Below are positions 1-8,174 of a stretch of DNA of 29,510 nucleotides, piece by piece (the first letter of the stretch is position 1; the number at the start of each line of letters is the position of its first letter). The position numbers and the translations under genes are program-made. The DNA is from Bacteroidales bacterium (GTDB lineage: Bacteria > Bacteroidota > Bacteroidia > Bacteroidales > UBA1715). Location of the stretch: contig JAFZTG010000160.1 in assembly GCA_017618935.1 (NCBI GenBank), positions 1-29,510 of the forward strand. The letters run 5' to 3'. Under the pieces are notes generated by a model. It did not search any database. It was given only the letters and a program-made list of their open reading frames with translations, and was not told the origin of the DNA.

Positions 1-912
1 TACGAGAAAGCATACGAATATTGTCGCCAATCTATCGACCAAATGGGAAACAACGCCGAAGCAAAAACTATGGTGATGTGCTTGCAGGCCGCTGTCAAGA
101 AATACCAAAACAAGACGATGGAGAAAACCGACGTGATTGCACTCTATCAAAAAATTACTGACGTATGCAATTACAACATCAGCAACGGGACGAAAAACGG
201 TCAGGCATGTGAGAAACAAATGCCAGCCATCGAGCAATTATTCTTAAGCATCAAACCAGACTGCTCTGACCTGATAGCTTTGTTCGAGCCACAATTCAAG
301 GCCGATCCAACGAACCCAGAATTGTTGACCAAAATCACCGACAACTTGTCAAAAGACTGTGCTTCATCGGATTTATATATGAAAGCATCGGTTGAATTGG
401 ACAAAATACAACCATCAGCTCAGTCAAAACGTAAATTGGGCGATATGTATGCAGAGAAAAAACAGATCTCTACGGCAATGGATTATTATAAGGAAGCCAT
501 TTCGTTAGAAACAGAAGACTCGAGAAAAGCAGCCATCTACTACAAAATGGCAACCATCACATCGGGAGCAACTTCCGTTTCGTATGCTAACAAAGCATTA
601 TCGTTCAATTCAAGTTTAGGTTCTGCTTACCTTGTAATCGCGAGCAAATATGCAGAATCGGCAGCTTCTTGTGCAAGCGGTGCGGAATTTCCTGACTTGG
701 AAAAATGGAAAGTATACTGGGTGGCATACGACATGTGTATGAAGGCCAAAGCAGTTGATCCTTCAATTGCATCACAAGCAAATAGTTATGCTGCAAATTA
801 CAAGTCACATTTCCCCGACGTGGAGGCATTGTTCGGATATAACGTGACAGAAGGAACGACTCAAACCGTGGGTTGTTGGATAAATCAAACGACAACGGCA
901 AAAGTTAAATAA
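1..912 (+). CDS. TPR-repeat protein, 5' end outside window
   Basis: The reading frame is open from base 1, so the start lies upstream; 303 residues are visible, ending at TAA 910-912. The middle (about residues 125-215 of the visible part) has helical tetratricopeptide-like pairs, with stretches such as LGDMYAEK, AMDYYKEAI and AAIYYKMA. The C-terminal part is Cys- and Trp-containing and ends in a short polar tail. TPR proteins scaffold protein-protein contacts; no enzyme motif is seen. It stops 2 nt before the earliest lptC start, so it probably shares an operon with lptC and the foldase gene, a neighbourhood known in other Bacteroidales. An envelope-assembly role is inferred from context only. 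Confidence 0.8.
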   Translation, partial: YEKAYEYCRQSIDQMGNNAEAKTMVMCLQAAVKKYQNKTMEKTDVIALYQKITDVCNYNISNGTKNGQACEKQMPAIEQLFLSIKPDCSDLIALFEPQFKADPTNPELLTKITDNLSKDCASSDLYMKASVELDKIQPSAQSKRKLGDMYAEKKQISTAMDYYKEAISLETEDSRKAAIYYKMATITSGATSVSYANKALSFNSSLGSAYLVIASKYAESAASCASGAEFPDLEKWKVYWVAYDMCMKAKAVDPSIASQANSYAANYKSHFPDVEALFGYNVTEGTTQTVGCWINQTTTAKVK

Positions 913-914
913 TT

Positions 915-1532
915 TTGCAAATCATTTGTTTCCATAAAACACATTTGTTCAATATGATGGGTATGATACTATCCATCATATTGTTTTTTTCGTGTAACAA
1001 CGACATGAAAAATGTGATACAAGTGTCGGAATTCGAGAAATTACCCGAATTATCGAGCGAGAACATTCATTTTTCCCAAAGCGAATACGGAAAGATCGTC
1101 ATCAGCATAGAAACCCCTGAATTGACCAAGACGAAAAAAGGAGAAGAAGACGACGAGGCAGAGATAATGGAATTCCCCAAAGGCATTCGCGTTGTGCAGT
1201 ATTCCTCGTACCCCGACACGCTTACTATGATTTCCGCAAATTACGCGGTAAACAATAGTGAAAAAGGCGTTTGGGAAGCACGAGGAAACGTGGTTGCAAA
1301 AAATGTAAAGAATCAAGAATGTCTGAATACCGAATATCTTATCTGGGACCAGAAAAAAGGAATAATTTATTCTAACCAGAAAGTTCAGGTGAGTACCCCC
1401 GATGACATTATTTTTGGCGAAGGTTTCAAGTCCGACGACCAATTCACCGACTGGCAAGTGGAAAAAGTAACTGGTGTCATCACATTTGAAAACGAAAATT
1501 TCACAAACGAAGACGATGGAGAAGAACAATAA
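915..1532 (+). CDS. lptC: LptC-like LPS export lipoprotein
   Basis: Predicted periplasmic LptC-family (DUF1239) subunit, which passes LPS from the inner-membrane LptBFG exporter to LptA. The N-terminus is a lipoprotein signal ending in the lipobox LFFSC, followed by a beta-rich domain with family-like stretches (SANYAVNN, GVWEARGNVVAKN, TEYLIWDQ, IFGEGFKSD). The start is uncertain: TTG 915 gives a leader containing a Lys, while ATG 954 gives a 14-residue leader without positive charge. I keep 915 but 954 is a real alternative. Identification rests on overall pattern and on the position before a PpiD-like foldase gene; the upstream TPR gene ends 2 nt before. Confidence 0.75.
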   Translation: MQIICFHKTHLFNMMGMILSIILFFSCNNDMKNVIQVSEFEKLPELSSENIHFSQSEYGKIVISIETPELTKTKKGEEDDEAEIMEFPKGIRVVQYSSYPDTLTMISANYAVNNSEKGVWEARGNVVAKNVKNQECLNTEYLIWDQKKGIIYSNQKVQVSTPDDIIFGEGFKSDDQFTDWQVEKVTGVITFENENFTNEDDGEEQ

Positions 1533-1737
1533 CGCAGAAAAGCGATACAACATATACATTATTATAATGGAATACGCGTGGCTGACGATTGCAATATCAT
1601 CGCTTGTCACCGCCATTATTGATTTTTACTACCACGGATGGAACAATGAATGTCTCAAATTTGGTATTTTGACACTTCTTTCATTTGGTATGTATTGTTT
1701 CAGAAGATACAAACGGAAAAAGGACGCGAACAAATAG
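1516..1737 (+). CDS. Small two-helix membrane protein
   Basis: A 73-residue protein with a charged Asn/Lys-rich start, two hydrophobic segments (about residues 18-36 and 45-58) and a very basic tail (RRYKRKK), which suggests a small inner-membrane hairpin with cytoplasmic ends. The ATG at 1516 lies inside the end of lptC (17-nt overlap), so translation is probably coupled. The frame is open further upstream to 1474, but that would extend the overlap without adding recognisable sequence. I do not recognise a family. Position in the cluster suggests an accessory envelope role; this is inference. Confidence 0.6.
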   Translation: MEKNNNAEKRYNIYIIIMEYAWLTIAISSLVTAIIDFYYHGWNNECLKFGILTLLSFGMYCFRRYKRKKDANK

Positions 1738-1781
1738 ATGAAAAAAAAACTCATTGAGCAACAATAATTATGTAATTTTAT

Positions 1782-1789
1782 TATCTTTG
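1782..1789 (+). promoter_or_regulatory. Promoter -7 box upstream of the PpiD-like gene
   Basis: TATCTTTG matches the Bacteroidota -7 consensus TAnnTTTG, 45 nt before the ATG at 1835. No good -33 TTTG lies at the usual 19-nt spacing; the nearest TTG (1754-1756) is about 25 nt away. Confidence 0.5.
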
Positions 1790-1834
1790 CCCACCTAAAA
1801 TTATAAACGTATATAAAGAAATAGACATAATAAT

Positions 1835-3949
1835 ATGGCAGCAATTCAAACATTACGAAAAAATTCGTGGATTTTAACCATCGTTATCGGTTTAGCACTT
1901 TTAGCTTTCATTGTAACAGGTCTTGATACCTCATTGTTCAACTCAAAACAAAGCAATGTCATTGCCGAAGTTGACGGTCAGGAATACACCTACGATGAAT
2001 ATTACAGCATCTACGAACTACTTGAAAATCAGCAAAAAGGCAACAGCCAAGATTTGTCGTATGCACAAAAGGAACAAGTTCACACCAGTGCATGGAGATC
2101 GTTCTTGACAGGTATTTTATTCGAGCACAGTTACAAAAACCTTGGTTTGAGTTCATACAAAGAAAATCTTAACATGCAAGGGATTTCCGACGATGAATTC
2201 CAAGACATTACCGTTGGTGACAACACAGATCCTGAACTGCAATACTATTTCAGAAACCCTCAAACAGGTCAGTTCGACAAGGAAATGTTAATCAACGTGT
2301 TATCAAACCTTGCAGCTTACAAAGAACAAAATCCCGACTTTTATGAAAGCTGGATTCAATTTGAAAAGACACTTCACGAGAACACGCTTCGTAAAAAATA
2401 CGTAAGTCTTATTTCTAATGGTATTTATACAACTAACTTGGAAGCAGAAGAATTGGCAAATACAAAAAATAACCAATTCAATATCAATTTCGTACAAATT
2501 CCTTACGAAACAATTGCTGACAGCACCATTACCGTTACCGACAAAGAAGTTGCCGATTACTATAAGACTATCAACTACGAAAGTCGTTTCAAACAAGAAG
2601 CAGGCGTTTCATTTGAATATGTGACATTTGACATTTATCCAACTGAAGCCGATGTAAAAGCGACAGAAGATGCAGTTGCCGCAAAGGCAGAAGATTTCAA
2701 GAACAGTAAAAACGATGTTTTGTTCCTCAATCTTAATTCAGACACGAAATTTAACGCCAACTATAACAAGAAAGGTGACTTACAACCATCACTTGACACA
2801 TTTGCATTCGCTGGTCAAATTGGCGACATCACCGATGTATATTTTGAAAACAACAGCTACAACATCGCAAAAATTTCAGACATCCGTCCATGCGCAGATT
2901 CTGCAAAAGTTCGTCACATTCTTGTAAACAACGATAATGCGTATGAGCTCATCGACAGTTTGAAGAAATTGGTTGAAAACGGTGCCGATTTCGCAGCATT
3001 GGCACGCGAATACTCGGTAGATTCAGTTTCTGCCGTTAATGGTGGTATTATTGACTGGTTCAAAGAAGGACAAATGGTTAAGTCATTCCAAGATTCAAGT
3101 TTCTTCGGCGAAGTTGGCAAGTTATATATTGCACCATCGAATTATGGTTTGCACTTGATTCAGATTTTGGCACAAGGACCAAAATCAAAACGAGTACAAG
3201 TACAAGTTTTCTCAAAAGCAGTTTCGTATTCACAAAACACACGTTCAAAAGTATATCAAAACGCTGTTAAATTCGTTTCTGAAAACAGAACGAAAGAACA
3301 ATTTGACGCAGCAGTTGAGGCAGACGAAAGCTTGGTAAAACGAGTTGAACGCAATTCGGAAGAGAATCAACGTGTGATTGTCGGTATTGACGATTCACGT
3401 CAGGTAATCCGTTGGGTACATCAAAACAAGGACAAAGTCAACGAAGTTTCCGAGATTTTCCGTTGTGGTGACAAATTCCTTGTTGCCGTTATCACAAGCG
3501 TTAACAAAGAAGGTGCTATGCCTTTGGAAGATGTGAATGAACTCGTTTCAAACGAATTGAAACACGAGAAGAAGAAACAAATCATCTTGGACGAATTGAA
3601 AAATGCAGATTGTTCTTCATTAGAAGCATTGTCACAAGCAAAATCAGTTCAAATACAAGAATCGGCAAATGCTTCGTTCGCATCGCCAAGTGCACCAAGC
3701 ATTGGTATGGAGCCAGAACTCATCGCTACCCTTTCAACAATGGAACCAGGAGTATTGACAAGTCCTATTGCAGGTAAAAGAAGCGTATATGTTGCAAAAG
3801 TCACCTCGAAGAACGAGACAGACTTGACAACAGCCGACAAAGAAAAAACGATGCAACAACAAAGAATGTCGTCGGTCATTACAAATAGCATTTATAGAAT
3901 ACTTGAAGACAAAGCTGAAATTGAAGATAATAGAATAAATTTTAACTAA
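1835..3949 (+). CDS. PpiD/SurA-like peptidylprolyl isomerase
   Basis: A 704-residue membrane-anchored periplasmic foldase. One N-terminal transmembrane helix (about residues 11-30) follows a short basic cytoplasmic end. A SurA_N-type helical chaperone region comes next (about 35-210). A parvulin (PPIC-type rotamase) domain spans about 358-445, with VRHILV, GADFAALAREYS, GGIIDWF and GLHLIQIL. The C-terminal third resembles a second, degenerate parvulin-like region. Proteins of this kind help outer-membrane proteins fold after Sec export. It follows the lptC cluster and has its own -7 box at 1782. E. coli PpiD has the same general layout, but orthology was not tested. Confidence 0.9.
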   Translation: MAAIQTLRKNSWILTIVIGLALLAFIVTGLDTSLFNSKQSNVIAEVDGQEYTYDEYYSIYELLENQQKGNSQDLSYAQKEQVHTSAWRSFLTGILFEHSYKNLGLSSYKENLNMQGISDDEFQDITVGDNTDPELQYYFRNPQTGQFDKEMLINVLSNLAAYKEQNPDFYESWIQFEKTLHENTLRKKYVSLISNGIYTTNLEAEELANTKNNQFNINFVQIPYETIADSTITVTDKEVADYYKTINYESRFKQEAGVSFEYVTFDIYPTEADVKATEDAVAAKAEDFKNSKNDVLFLNLNSDTKFNANYNKKGDLQPSLDTFAFAGQIGDITDVYFENNSYNIAKISDIRPCADSAKVRHILVNNDNAYELIDSLKKLVENGADFAALAREYSVDSVSAVNGGIIDWFKEGQMVKSFQDSSFFGEVGKLYIAPSNYGLHLIQILAQGPKSKRVQVQVFSKAVSYSQNTRSKVYQNAVKFVSENRTKEQFDAAVEADESLVKRVERNSEENQRVIVGIDDSRQVIRWVHQNKDKVNEVSEIFRCGDKFLVAVITSVNKEGAMPLEDVNELVSNELKHEKKKQIILDELKNADCSSLEALSQAKSVQIQESANASFASPSAPSIGMEPELIATLSTMEPGVLTSPIAGKRSVYVAKVTSKNETDLTTADKEKTMQQQRMSSVITNSIYRILEDKAEIEDNRINFN

Positions 3950-3964
3950 TCTTGCTTTTTTTAG

Positions 3965-3992
3965 TTGGATTTACAAAAAATTATTACATTTG
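3965..3992 (+). promoter_or_regulatory. Predicted promoter of the lipoprotein gene at 4042
   Basis: TTG at 3965-3967 and TACATTTG at 3985-3992 with a 17-nt spacer fit the Bacteroidota -33/-7 pattern. The coding start is 49 nt beyond the -7 box. Confidence 0.55.
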
Positions 3993-4041
3993 CTTAAAAT
4001 ACACTTTGTAAAATTCAGTATTAATTAAAAAAGAAAGAATT

Positions 4042-4758
4042 ATGAAAAAGTATTTTTCTACAATAATCTGCCTACTCGGATTTTTTGCATTAGTAGTAAC
4101 TTCGTGTAAAAAAGACGAAGAATGTATTGATTGTAAGGCAAATGACATTGCTAAACGTACGATAGTACTTGGTAGCGGTGATAGTACAATAACGATTTAC
4201 CCTGTAATGACACCGAACAATCACCCTATCTGTGATTCAATGGTTTATTTTCCAGATTGGGGTACATACGTAGAACCATACAAGGTTTACAAATACCAAC
4301 ATCTATGTTCATTCCAAGAAGCTGTTGATTCTATCAAAGCCGGGAATGATACAGCATGTCCTTGTAGAAAGAATCTTGACACGGTATATAATGATGACAA
4401 AAATTCATTTTTCTACATAGAAAATATAACGAAATTCCCGAAGAACAGGCTTATTATCAAAACAAACATAGACTCTACACAATTGAGAACTTATGAAGAC
4501 TATGATAACAAGAACAACCAATTCATCGGTGAGGTTTCTACAGATACGGCTCTTGGATATTATGAATACTATTATACAAGACCGTTAGCATCGGGCGTTT
4601 ACTCATACACCCTTATCCTTTATAAGGATGATATGCGTTCTATAGTGTTAGGAGATACTATCATTGGTAATTTTGCCATTGTTCGTTCACCTAAGGCTCT
4701 TAATAGAAATTGTTTTTATGAGGCGAAAGATGAAGGAGACCCAATTTTATCAAAATAA
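4042..4758 (+). CDS. Lipoprotein of unknown function
   Basis: A 238-residue protein with a clear lipoprotein signal (MKKYFSTII start, hydrophobic core, lipobox VTSC with Cys22). The acylated Cys is followed by KKDEE, then ECIDC; the acidic run just after the Cys resembles the surface-export signal described for some Bacteroidota lipoproteins. Other Cys residues (CDSM, HLCSF, CPCR) could form disulfides. The rest looks beta-rich with many Tyr/Asp. I do not recognise a family. It has its own promoter (3965-3992) and lies between the foldase and HU genes. Confidence 0.75.
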   Translation: MKKYFSTIICLLGFFALVVTSCKKDEECIDCKANDIAKRTIVLGSGDSTITIYPVMTPNNHPICDSMVYFPDWGTYVEPYKVYKYQHLCSFQEAVDSIKAGNDTACPCRKNLDTVYNDDKNSFFYIENITKFPKNRLIIKTNIDSTQLRTYEDYDNKNNQFIGEVSTDTALGYYEYYYTRPLASGVYSYTLILYKDDMRSIVLGDTIIGNFAIVRSPKALNRNCFYEAKDEGDPILSK

Positions 4759-4771
4759 AAATTGGTAAATA

Positions 4772-4802
4772 TTTGATTATTACATTAATAAATGTAAATT
4801 TG
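4772..4802 (+). promoter_or_regulatory. Consensus promoter of the HU-family gene
   Basis: TTTG (4772-4775), a 19-nt spacer and TAAATTTG (4795-4802) match the Bacteroidota primary-sigma promoter exactly. The HU start codon is 47 nt downstream. Confidence 0.75.
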
Positions 4803-4849
4803 CAGGCGAATTAGAAAGACAATTAGTAACAATTTAAATAAAAAAAGAA

Positions 4850-5134
4850 ATGACAAAAGCAGATATCGTAAACGAGGTTTCTAAAAAAACAGGAGTTGAG
4901 AAAGTAGTGGTACAAAAAGTACTTGAAACTTCGATGGACGCAATTAAGAAAGCTTTAAAAGAAGGAAATAATGTTTACCTTCGTAGTTTTGGTAGTTTTG
5001 TTGTAAAAAAACGTGCCGAAAAGACAGCAAGAAACATCATCAAGAATACAACGATGAAAATTCCTGCTCACAATGTACCAGCATTCAAGCCAGCAAAAAC
5101 ATTTGTTTCAGTAGTAAAAAATAACAATAAATAA
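4850..5134 (+). CDS. HU/IHF-family DNA-binding protein
   Basis: A 94-residue nucleoid protein that binds and bends DNA as a dimer. The helical dimerisation half (residues 1-45) is followed by the GSF turn at 48-50. The beta-arm region has ARN at 60-62, an IPA tip at 71-73 and FKPAK at 79-83, all typical of the family. Length matches ordinary HU (about 90). No Shine-Dalgarno precedes it (A-rich leader). It probably shares a transcript with the 29-residue gene 15 nt downstream. HU versus IHF subtype cannot be settled by eye. Confidence 0.93.
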   Translation: MTKADIVNEVSKKTGVEKVVVQKVLETSMDAIKKALKEGNNVYLRSFGSFVVKKRAEKTARNIIKNTTMKIPAHNVPAFKPAKTFVSVVKNNNK

Positions 5135-5136
5135 TT

Positions 5137-5141
5137 GGAGG
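5137..5141 (+). promoter_or_regulatory. Strong Shine-Dalgarno GGAGG
   Basis: GGAGG lies 8 nt before the ATG at 5150, an ideal Shine-Dalgarno geometry. Neighbouring genes have A/T-rich leaders without one, as usual in Bacteroidota, so this site stands out and also fixes the start of the tiny gene. Confidence 0.7.
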
Positions 5142-5149
5142 ATTAAGTT

Positions 5150-5239
5150 ATGCCTAACGGAAAGAAACATAAACGTCACAAAATGGCGACGCACAAAAGA
5201 AAAAAACGTCTAAGAAAGAATCGTCATAAGAAGAAATAA
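5150..5239 (+). CDS. 29-residue highly basic ribosomal-like protein
   Basis: ATG at 5150 to TAA at 5237-5239 encodes 29 residues, starting MPNGKK and ending KNRHKKK; about two thirds are Lys, Arg or His and there is no acidic residue. From memory, near-identical peptides occur across Bacteroidota and are usually left unannotated or called hypothetical. The composition is that of a small ribosomal protein buried in rRNA; a Bacteroidota-specific ribosomal protein is plausible but unproven. It sits 15 nt after the HU stop and before rng, with an unusually good GGAGG. Too short for standard gene finders. Confidence 0.8.
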   Translation: MPNGKKHKRHKMATHKRKKRLRKNRHKKK

Positions 5240-5262
5240 TTATTATTCTTAGTTCAATCATA

Positions 5263-5298
5263 AAATAATCCATTATTGCTATCAATAATGGATTATTT
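5263..5298 (+). terminator. 16-bp perfect hairpin between the tiny gene and rng
   Basis: Arms 5263-5278 and 5283-5298 are perfectly complementary over 16 bp with the 4-nt loop CTAT. It ends 14 nt before the rng GTG. It is AT-rich and followed only by a short T run (TTTG), so it may act as a terminator, an RNase processing site, or a 5'-UTR stem through which RNase G/E controls its own mRNA, as E. coli RNase E does with its leader. The structure is certain; the role is inference. Confidence 0.6.
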
Positions 5299-5312
5299 GT
5301 AACTACTATATC

Positions 5313-6866
5313 GTGAGTAAGAGCATTGTAATACGGGAACAAGGACAGGTTGTTGATATAGCATTATTAGAAGATAATAAGCTAATGGAATATGTTTCGA
5401 GCAACAACACGGTAAACTTTGCGGTTGGAGACATTTATCTCGCAAAAATAAAAAAAGTCATTCCTTCCTTAAATGCTGTGTTCGTGGATTTAGGTTACGA
5501 ACATGCAGCATTTCTTCATTACAATGATTTAGGTCCGCAGTTCAAAACACTTCATACCACGGTAAAAACAATTATTGAAGGGAAAAAGCTTCAAAAGTTC
5601 TCGGACCTGGAACAAGAAGCTGATATTGATAAAAATGGCGCCGTTTCCGATATTTTACAGATTGGCGATCACATTTTGGTTCAAATAGCAAAAGAACCTA
5701 TTTCGACAAAAGGACCTAAACTAAGTTCCGAAATTTCATTGGCAGGCAGAAATATCATACTACTCCCCTTTTCCAATAAAATTTCAATCTCACAAAAAAT
5801 AGAATTAAACGAAGAGAAAAATCGTCTTCGTAAAATTACACGAACATTGATTCCACAAAATTATGGAGCCATTATTCGTACCGCCGCGGAAGGTTGCAGC
5901 TTAGAATCTATCGAAAAAGAAATAAACGAATTAGTTGCTAAGTGGGAACTTATTCTACAAAAAATCCGTGAGGTTAAAAACAAAACGCCGTATCTCATTC
6001 AGCGAGAAGTTGACAGAGTTTCTTCTCTGTTACGTGACATTTATAACCCCACGTACACCGATATTATTGTAAATGACAAGGCTCTCTTTGAAGAAGTTCG
6101 TGAATACATTGCATCTATTGCTCCAGACCAAGAAAAGAATGTAAAACTATACTCTGCCGGGCCTCCTATTTTTGAACAATACGGCATAGAACGACAGATT
6201 AAGAGTTCTTTCGGAAGAACTATTCCTGTAAAAAGCGGTGCATACTTAATCATAGAGAAAACGGAAGCGTTACACGTGATTGACGTCAACAGCGGAAATA
6301 GGACGAAGGCCGACAAAGACCAGGAAGGAAACGCTATTGAAGTAAATCTTGCTTCTGCCATCGAAATAGCAAGACAAATTCGTCTTCGCGATTTAGGAGG
6401 AATTGTTATCGTTGATTTTATCGATATGAAAAACAATGATAACAAAATCAAATTGTTCGAGACAATGCAAGAAGCAATGGCAGAGGACAGAGCGAAACAC
6501 AACATTCTGCCATTGACAAAATTCGGATTGATGCAAATCACCCGTCAACGCGTGAGACCAGAGCAAAAGACGAACACAAACGAAACATGTCCGTCGTGCA
6601 ACGGAACAGGCATTGTCGCACCATCGGTCAATTTGCCATTAGAAATAGAAAACGAGATTTCATATATTCGCAAGAATACATCGTATAAGAAAATTGTAGT
6701 GAAAGTTCATCCATTTGTGGCTTCATACTTGAAAAAAGGACTCTTTTCTACGGAATTACGATGGAAAATGAAATACGGATTCAACACCAAAGTGGTTGCC
6801 TCGCACGAGAACACCTTTTTGGAATACAAGTTCGAGACAAATAATCAAGAAAAAATCATACTCTAA
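5313..6866 (+). CDS. rng: Ribonuclease G/E
   Basis: A 517-residue RNase E/G family endoribonuclease that cuts single-stranded AU-rich RNA for rRNA and mRNA processing. An S1-like RNA-binding domain (about 37-115, VGDIYLAKIKKV, AVFVDLGYEHAAFLHYNDL) is followed by the catalytic core. The two metal-binding aspartates are at D324 (VIDVNSGN) and D368 (IVDFIDM). The zinc-link cysteines are C426 and C429 (CPSCNGTG). The long C-terminal scaffold of E. coli RNase E is absent, so it is RNase G-like in size. The start is GTG at 5313, close behind a perfect hairpin. The next gene follows after 11 nt. Confidence 0.94.
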   Translation: MSKSIVIREQGQVVDIALLEDNKLMEYVSSNNTVNFAVGDIYLAKIKKVIPSLNAVFVDLGYEHAAFLHYNDLGPQFKTLHTTVKTIIEGKKLQKFSDLEQEADIDKNGAVSDILQIGDHILVQIAKEPISTKGPKLSSEISLAGRNIILLPFSNKISISQKIELNEEKNRLRKITRTLIPQNYGAIIRTAAEGCSLESIEKEINELVAKWELILQKIREVKNKTPYLIQREVDRVSSLLRDIYNPTYTDIIVNDKALFEEVREYIASIAPDQEKNVKLYSAGPPIFEQYGIERQIKSSFGRTIPVKSGAYLIIEKTEALHVIDVNSGNRTKADKDQEGNAIEVNLASAIEIARQIRLRDLGGIVIVDFIDMKNNDNKIKLFETMQEAMAEDRAKHNILPLTKFGLMQITRQRVRPEQKTNTNETCPSCNGTGIVAPSVNLPLEIENEISYIRKNTSYKKIVVKVHPFVASYLKKGLFSTELRWKMKYGFNTKVVASHENTFLEYKFETNNQEKIIL

Positions 6867-6877
6867 ATCAATACGTT

Positions 6878-7762
6878 ATGAAAAAAACACTCATTTTCCT
6901 TTGCACACTTTTCATAGCACTTTGTTCATTTTCACAAAAAAAAGGTGCTGATACATTGAATTATATGGATGCCAACGGCAAAAAACAAGGTCATTGGATT
7001 CAAAAATATCAAAACGGCAACGTTCAATTTGAAGGATATTTCAAAAACAATGTTCCTGTCGGTCAATTCAAGAAATATCACGAAAACGGTCAGTTGAAAT
7101 ACGATATGTTTTACGATACCAAAGATGCAAATCGTGTTACTGTAACTATGTACGATATAGCAGGAGAACTTTCAGCCAAAGGAGAATACTACGCAAAGAA
7201 GAAAAATGGCACGTGGCAATATTATGGCAGCAACAACCAGGTTATAATGGAAGAAAACTACAATCACGGCATGTTGGACGGGAAAAGCACCGTTTTTTGG
7301 CAAAGCAATCCAACACAACCGATGGAAATCAAATATTGGAAAGACAGTTTGAAGCACGGTGACTGGATGTGGTTCTACGAAGATGGAAAAGTACGTCAGA
7401 AAACACACTATATCGAAAATAAATTGAATGGTGAATTTCTTGTGTTCTTTTCCGACGGCACGCAACATATAAAAGGTGCATACAAAAACGACCTTCGTGA
7501 CGGATTATGGGAGTATTTCAACGAGGACGGCTCGTCAAAAATCAAAATTGATTACAAAGACGGTAAAATAGTTAATGAAGATGAGTTTGAGAAAGCCCAA
7601 ACGAAACTCATTAACGAAGAATATATAGAACAAGAAGGCAAACATATAGATCCACAAGATTTCTTAGACAATCCTGAGGCTTATATTTTCGGCACGCAAA
7701 ACACTGAGGAACAAGCACCTACGCCAAAAGCAAAAAAGAAAAAAGAGAAATCTAAAAAATAG
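6878..7762 (+). CDS. Secreted MORN-like repeat protein (YwqK-type)
   Basis: A 294-residue protein with a Sec signal (MKKTLIFLCTLFIALCSFSQ). It is built of repeats of roughly 20-25 residues with the pattern G.W..Y..NG....G.Y.NN...G, for example GHWIQKYQNGN, GTWQYYGSNN and GLWEYFNEDGS. This matches MORN_2/YwqK-type repeats, often annotated in Bacteroidota as 'toxin-antitoxin system YwqK family antitoxin', a label not supported here because no toxin gene is adjacent. The tail is Lys-rich (KAKKKKEKSKK). It follows rng by 11 nt and is probably cotranscribed. Function unknown; the repeats suggest a binding or surface role. Confidence 0.8.
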   Translation: MKKTLIFLCTLFIALCSFSQKKGADTLNYMDANGKKQGHWIQKYQNGNVQFEGYFKNNVPVGQFKKYHENGQLKYDMFYDTKDANRVTVTMYDIAGELSAKGEYYAKKKNGTWQYYGSNNQVIMEENYNHGMLDGKSTVFWQSNPTQPMEIKYWKDSLKHGDWMWFYEDGKVRQKTHYIENKLNGEFLVFFSDGTQHIKGAYKNDLRDGLWEYFNEDGSSKIKIDYKDGKIVNEDEFEKAQTKLINEEYIEQEGKHIDPQDFLDNPEAYIFGTQNTEEQAPTPKAKKKKEKSKK

Positions 7763-7793
7763 TTTGACACATTAAAAGATTTATGTATCTTTG
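7763..7793 (+). promoter_or_regulatory. Consensus promoter of rpmE2
   Basis: TTTG (7763-7766), 19 nt, TATCTTTG (7786-7793): an exact Bacteroidota promoter starting right after the stop codon of the previous gene, 39 nt before the L31 ATG. Confidence 0.78.
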
Positions 7794-7832
7794 CCTCGCA
7801 AAAAAAAGAAGTAATTTATAATAAGATATACA

Positions 7833-8099
7833 ATGAAAACAGGTCTTCATCCAGAAAATTATCGCTTAGTAGCATTCAAGGATATGTCAAATGAGAAAGT
7901 ATTCATTACTCGCTCATGTGCACCATCAAAAGAAACTATCACTGTTGACGGTGTTGAATATCCAGTAATAAAATTGGAAGTTTCAAGTTACTCTCACCCA
8001 TTCTTCACAGGTAAGATGAAATTTGTTGATACGGCTGGTCGTGTTGATAAATTCCGTAACAAGTACAAAGCACATTACGAGAAAATGGCTTCAAAATAG
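7833..8099 (+). CDS. rpmE2: 50S ribosomal protein L31 type B
   Basis: An 88-residue ribosomal protein bL31 of the large subunit, near the central protuberance and bridging to the small subunit. It begins MKTGLHPENYRLVAFKD and contains the family stretch SYSHPFFTGKMKFVDTAGRVDKF. It lacks the CxxC zinc motif (only one Cys, in ITRSCAP), so it is the zinc-independent type B form. It is monocistronic: exact promoter at 7763-7793 and strong terminator at 8125-8163. Type B L31 is the common form in Bacteroidota, so its presence alone does not indicate zinc regulation. Confidence 0.96.
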   Translation: MKTGLHPENYRLVAFKDMSNEKVFITRSCAPSKETITVDGVEYPVIKLEVSSYSHPFFTGKMKFVDTAGRVDKFRNKYKAHYEKMASK

Positions 8100-8124
8100 T
8101 TAGTTGTTGGTTTGTTCATAATTT

Positions 8125-8163
8125 AAAAGGCCTCGCTTGAATAAAGCGGGGCTTTTTATTTTT
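8125..8163 (+). terminator. Rho-independent terminator after rpmE2
   Basis: Arms 8125-8138 and 8144-8157 form a 14-bp stem (two G-T wobbles) around a 5-nt loop; GC-rich in the middle and running into a T-rich tail (8153-8163). It ends the L31 transcript and separates it from the SRP RNA promoter. Confidence 0.88.
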
Positions 8164-8174
8164 CGCATATTTTC

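Noticed and set aside
4741..4765. AT-rich inverted repeat CCAATTTTAT...ATAAAAATTGG at the end of the lipoprotein gene, possible terminator
   Set aside because: The stem is AT-rich with one bulge, overlaps the stop codon and has no T tract after it; support is too weak.
6878..7762. Antitoxin label for the MORN-like repeat protein
   Set aside because: No adjacent toxin gene, and the protein has a secretion signal; the label comes from an automatic family name.
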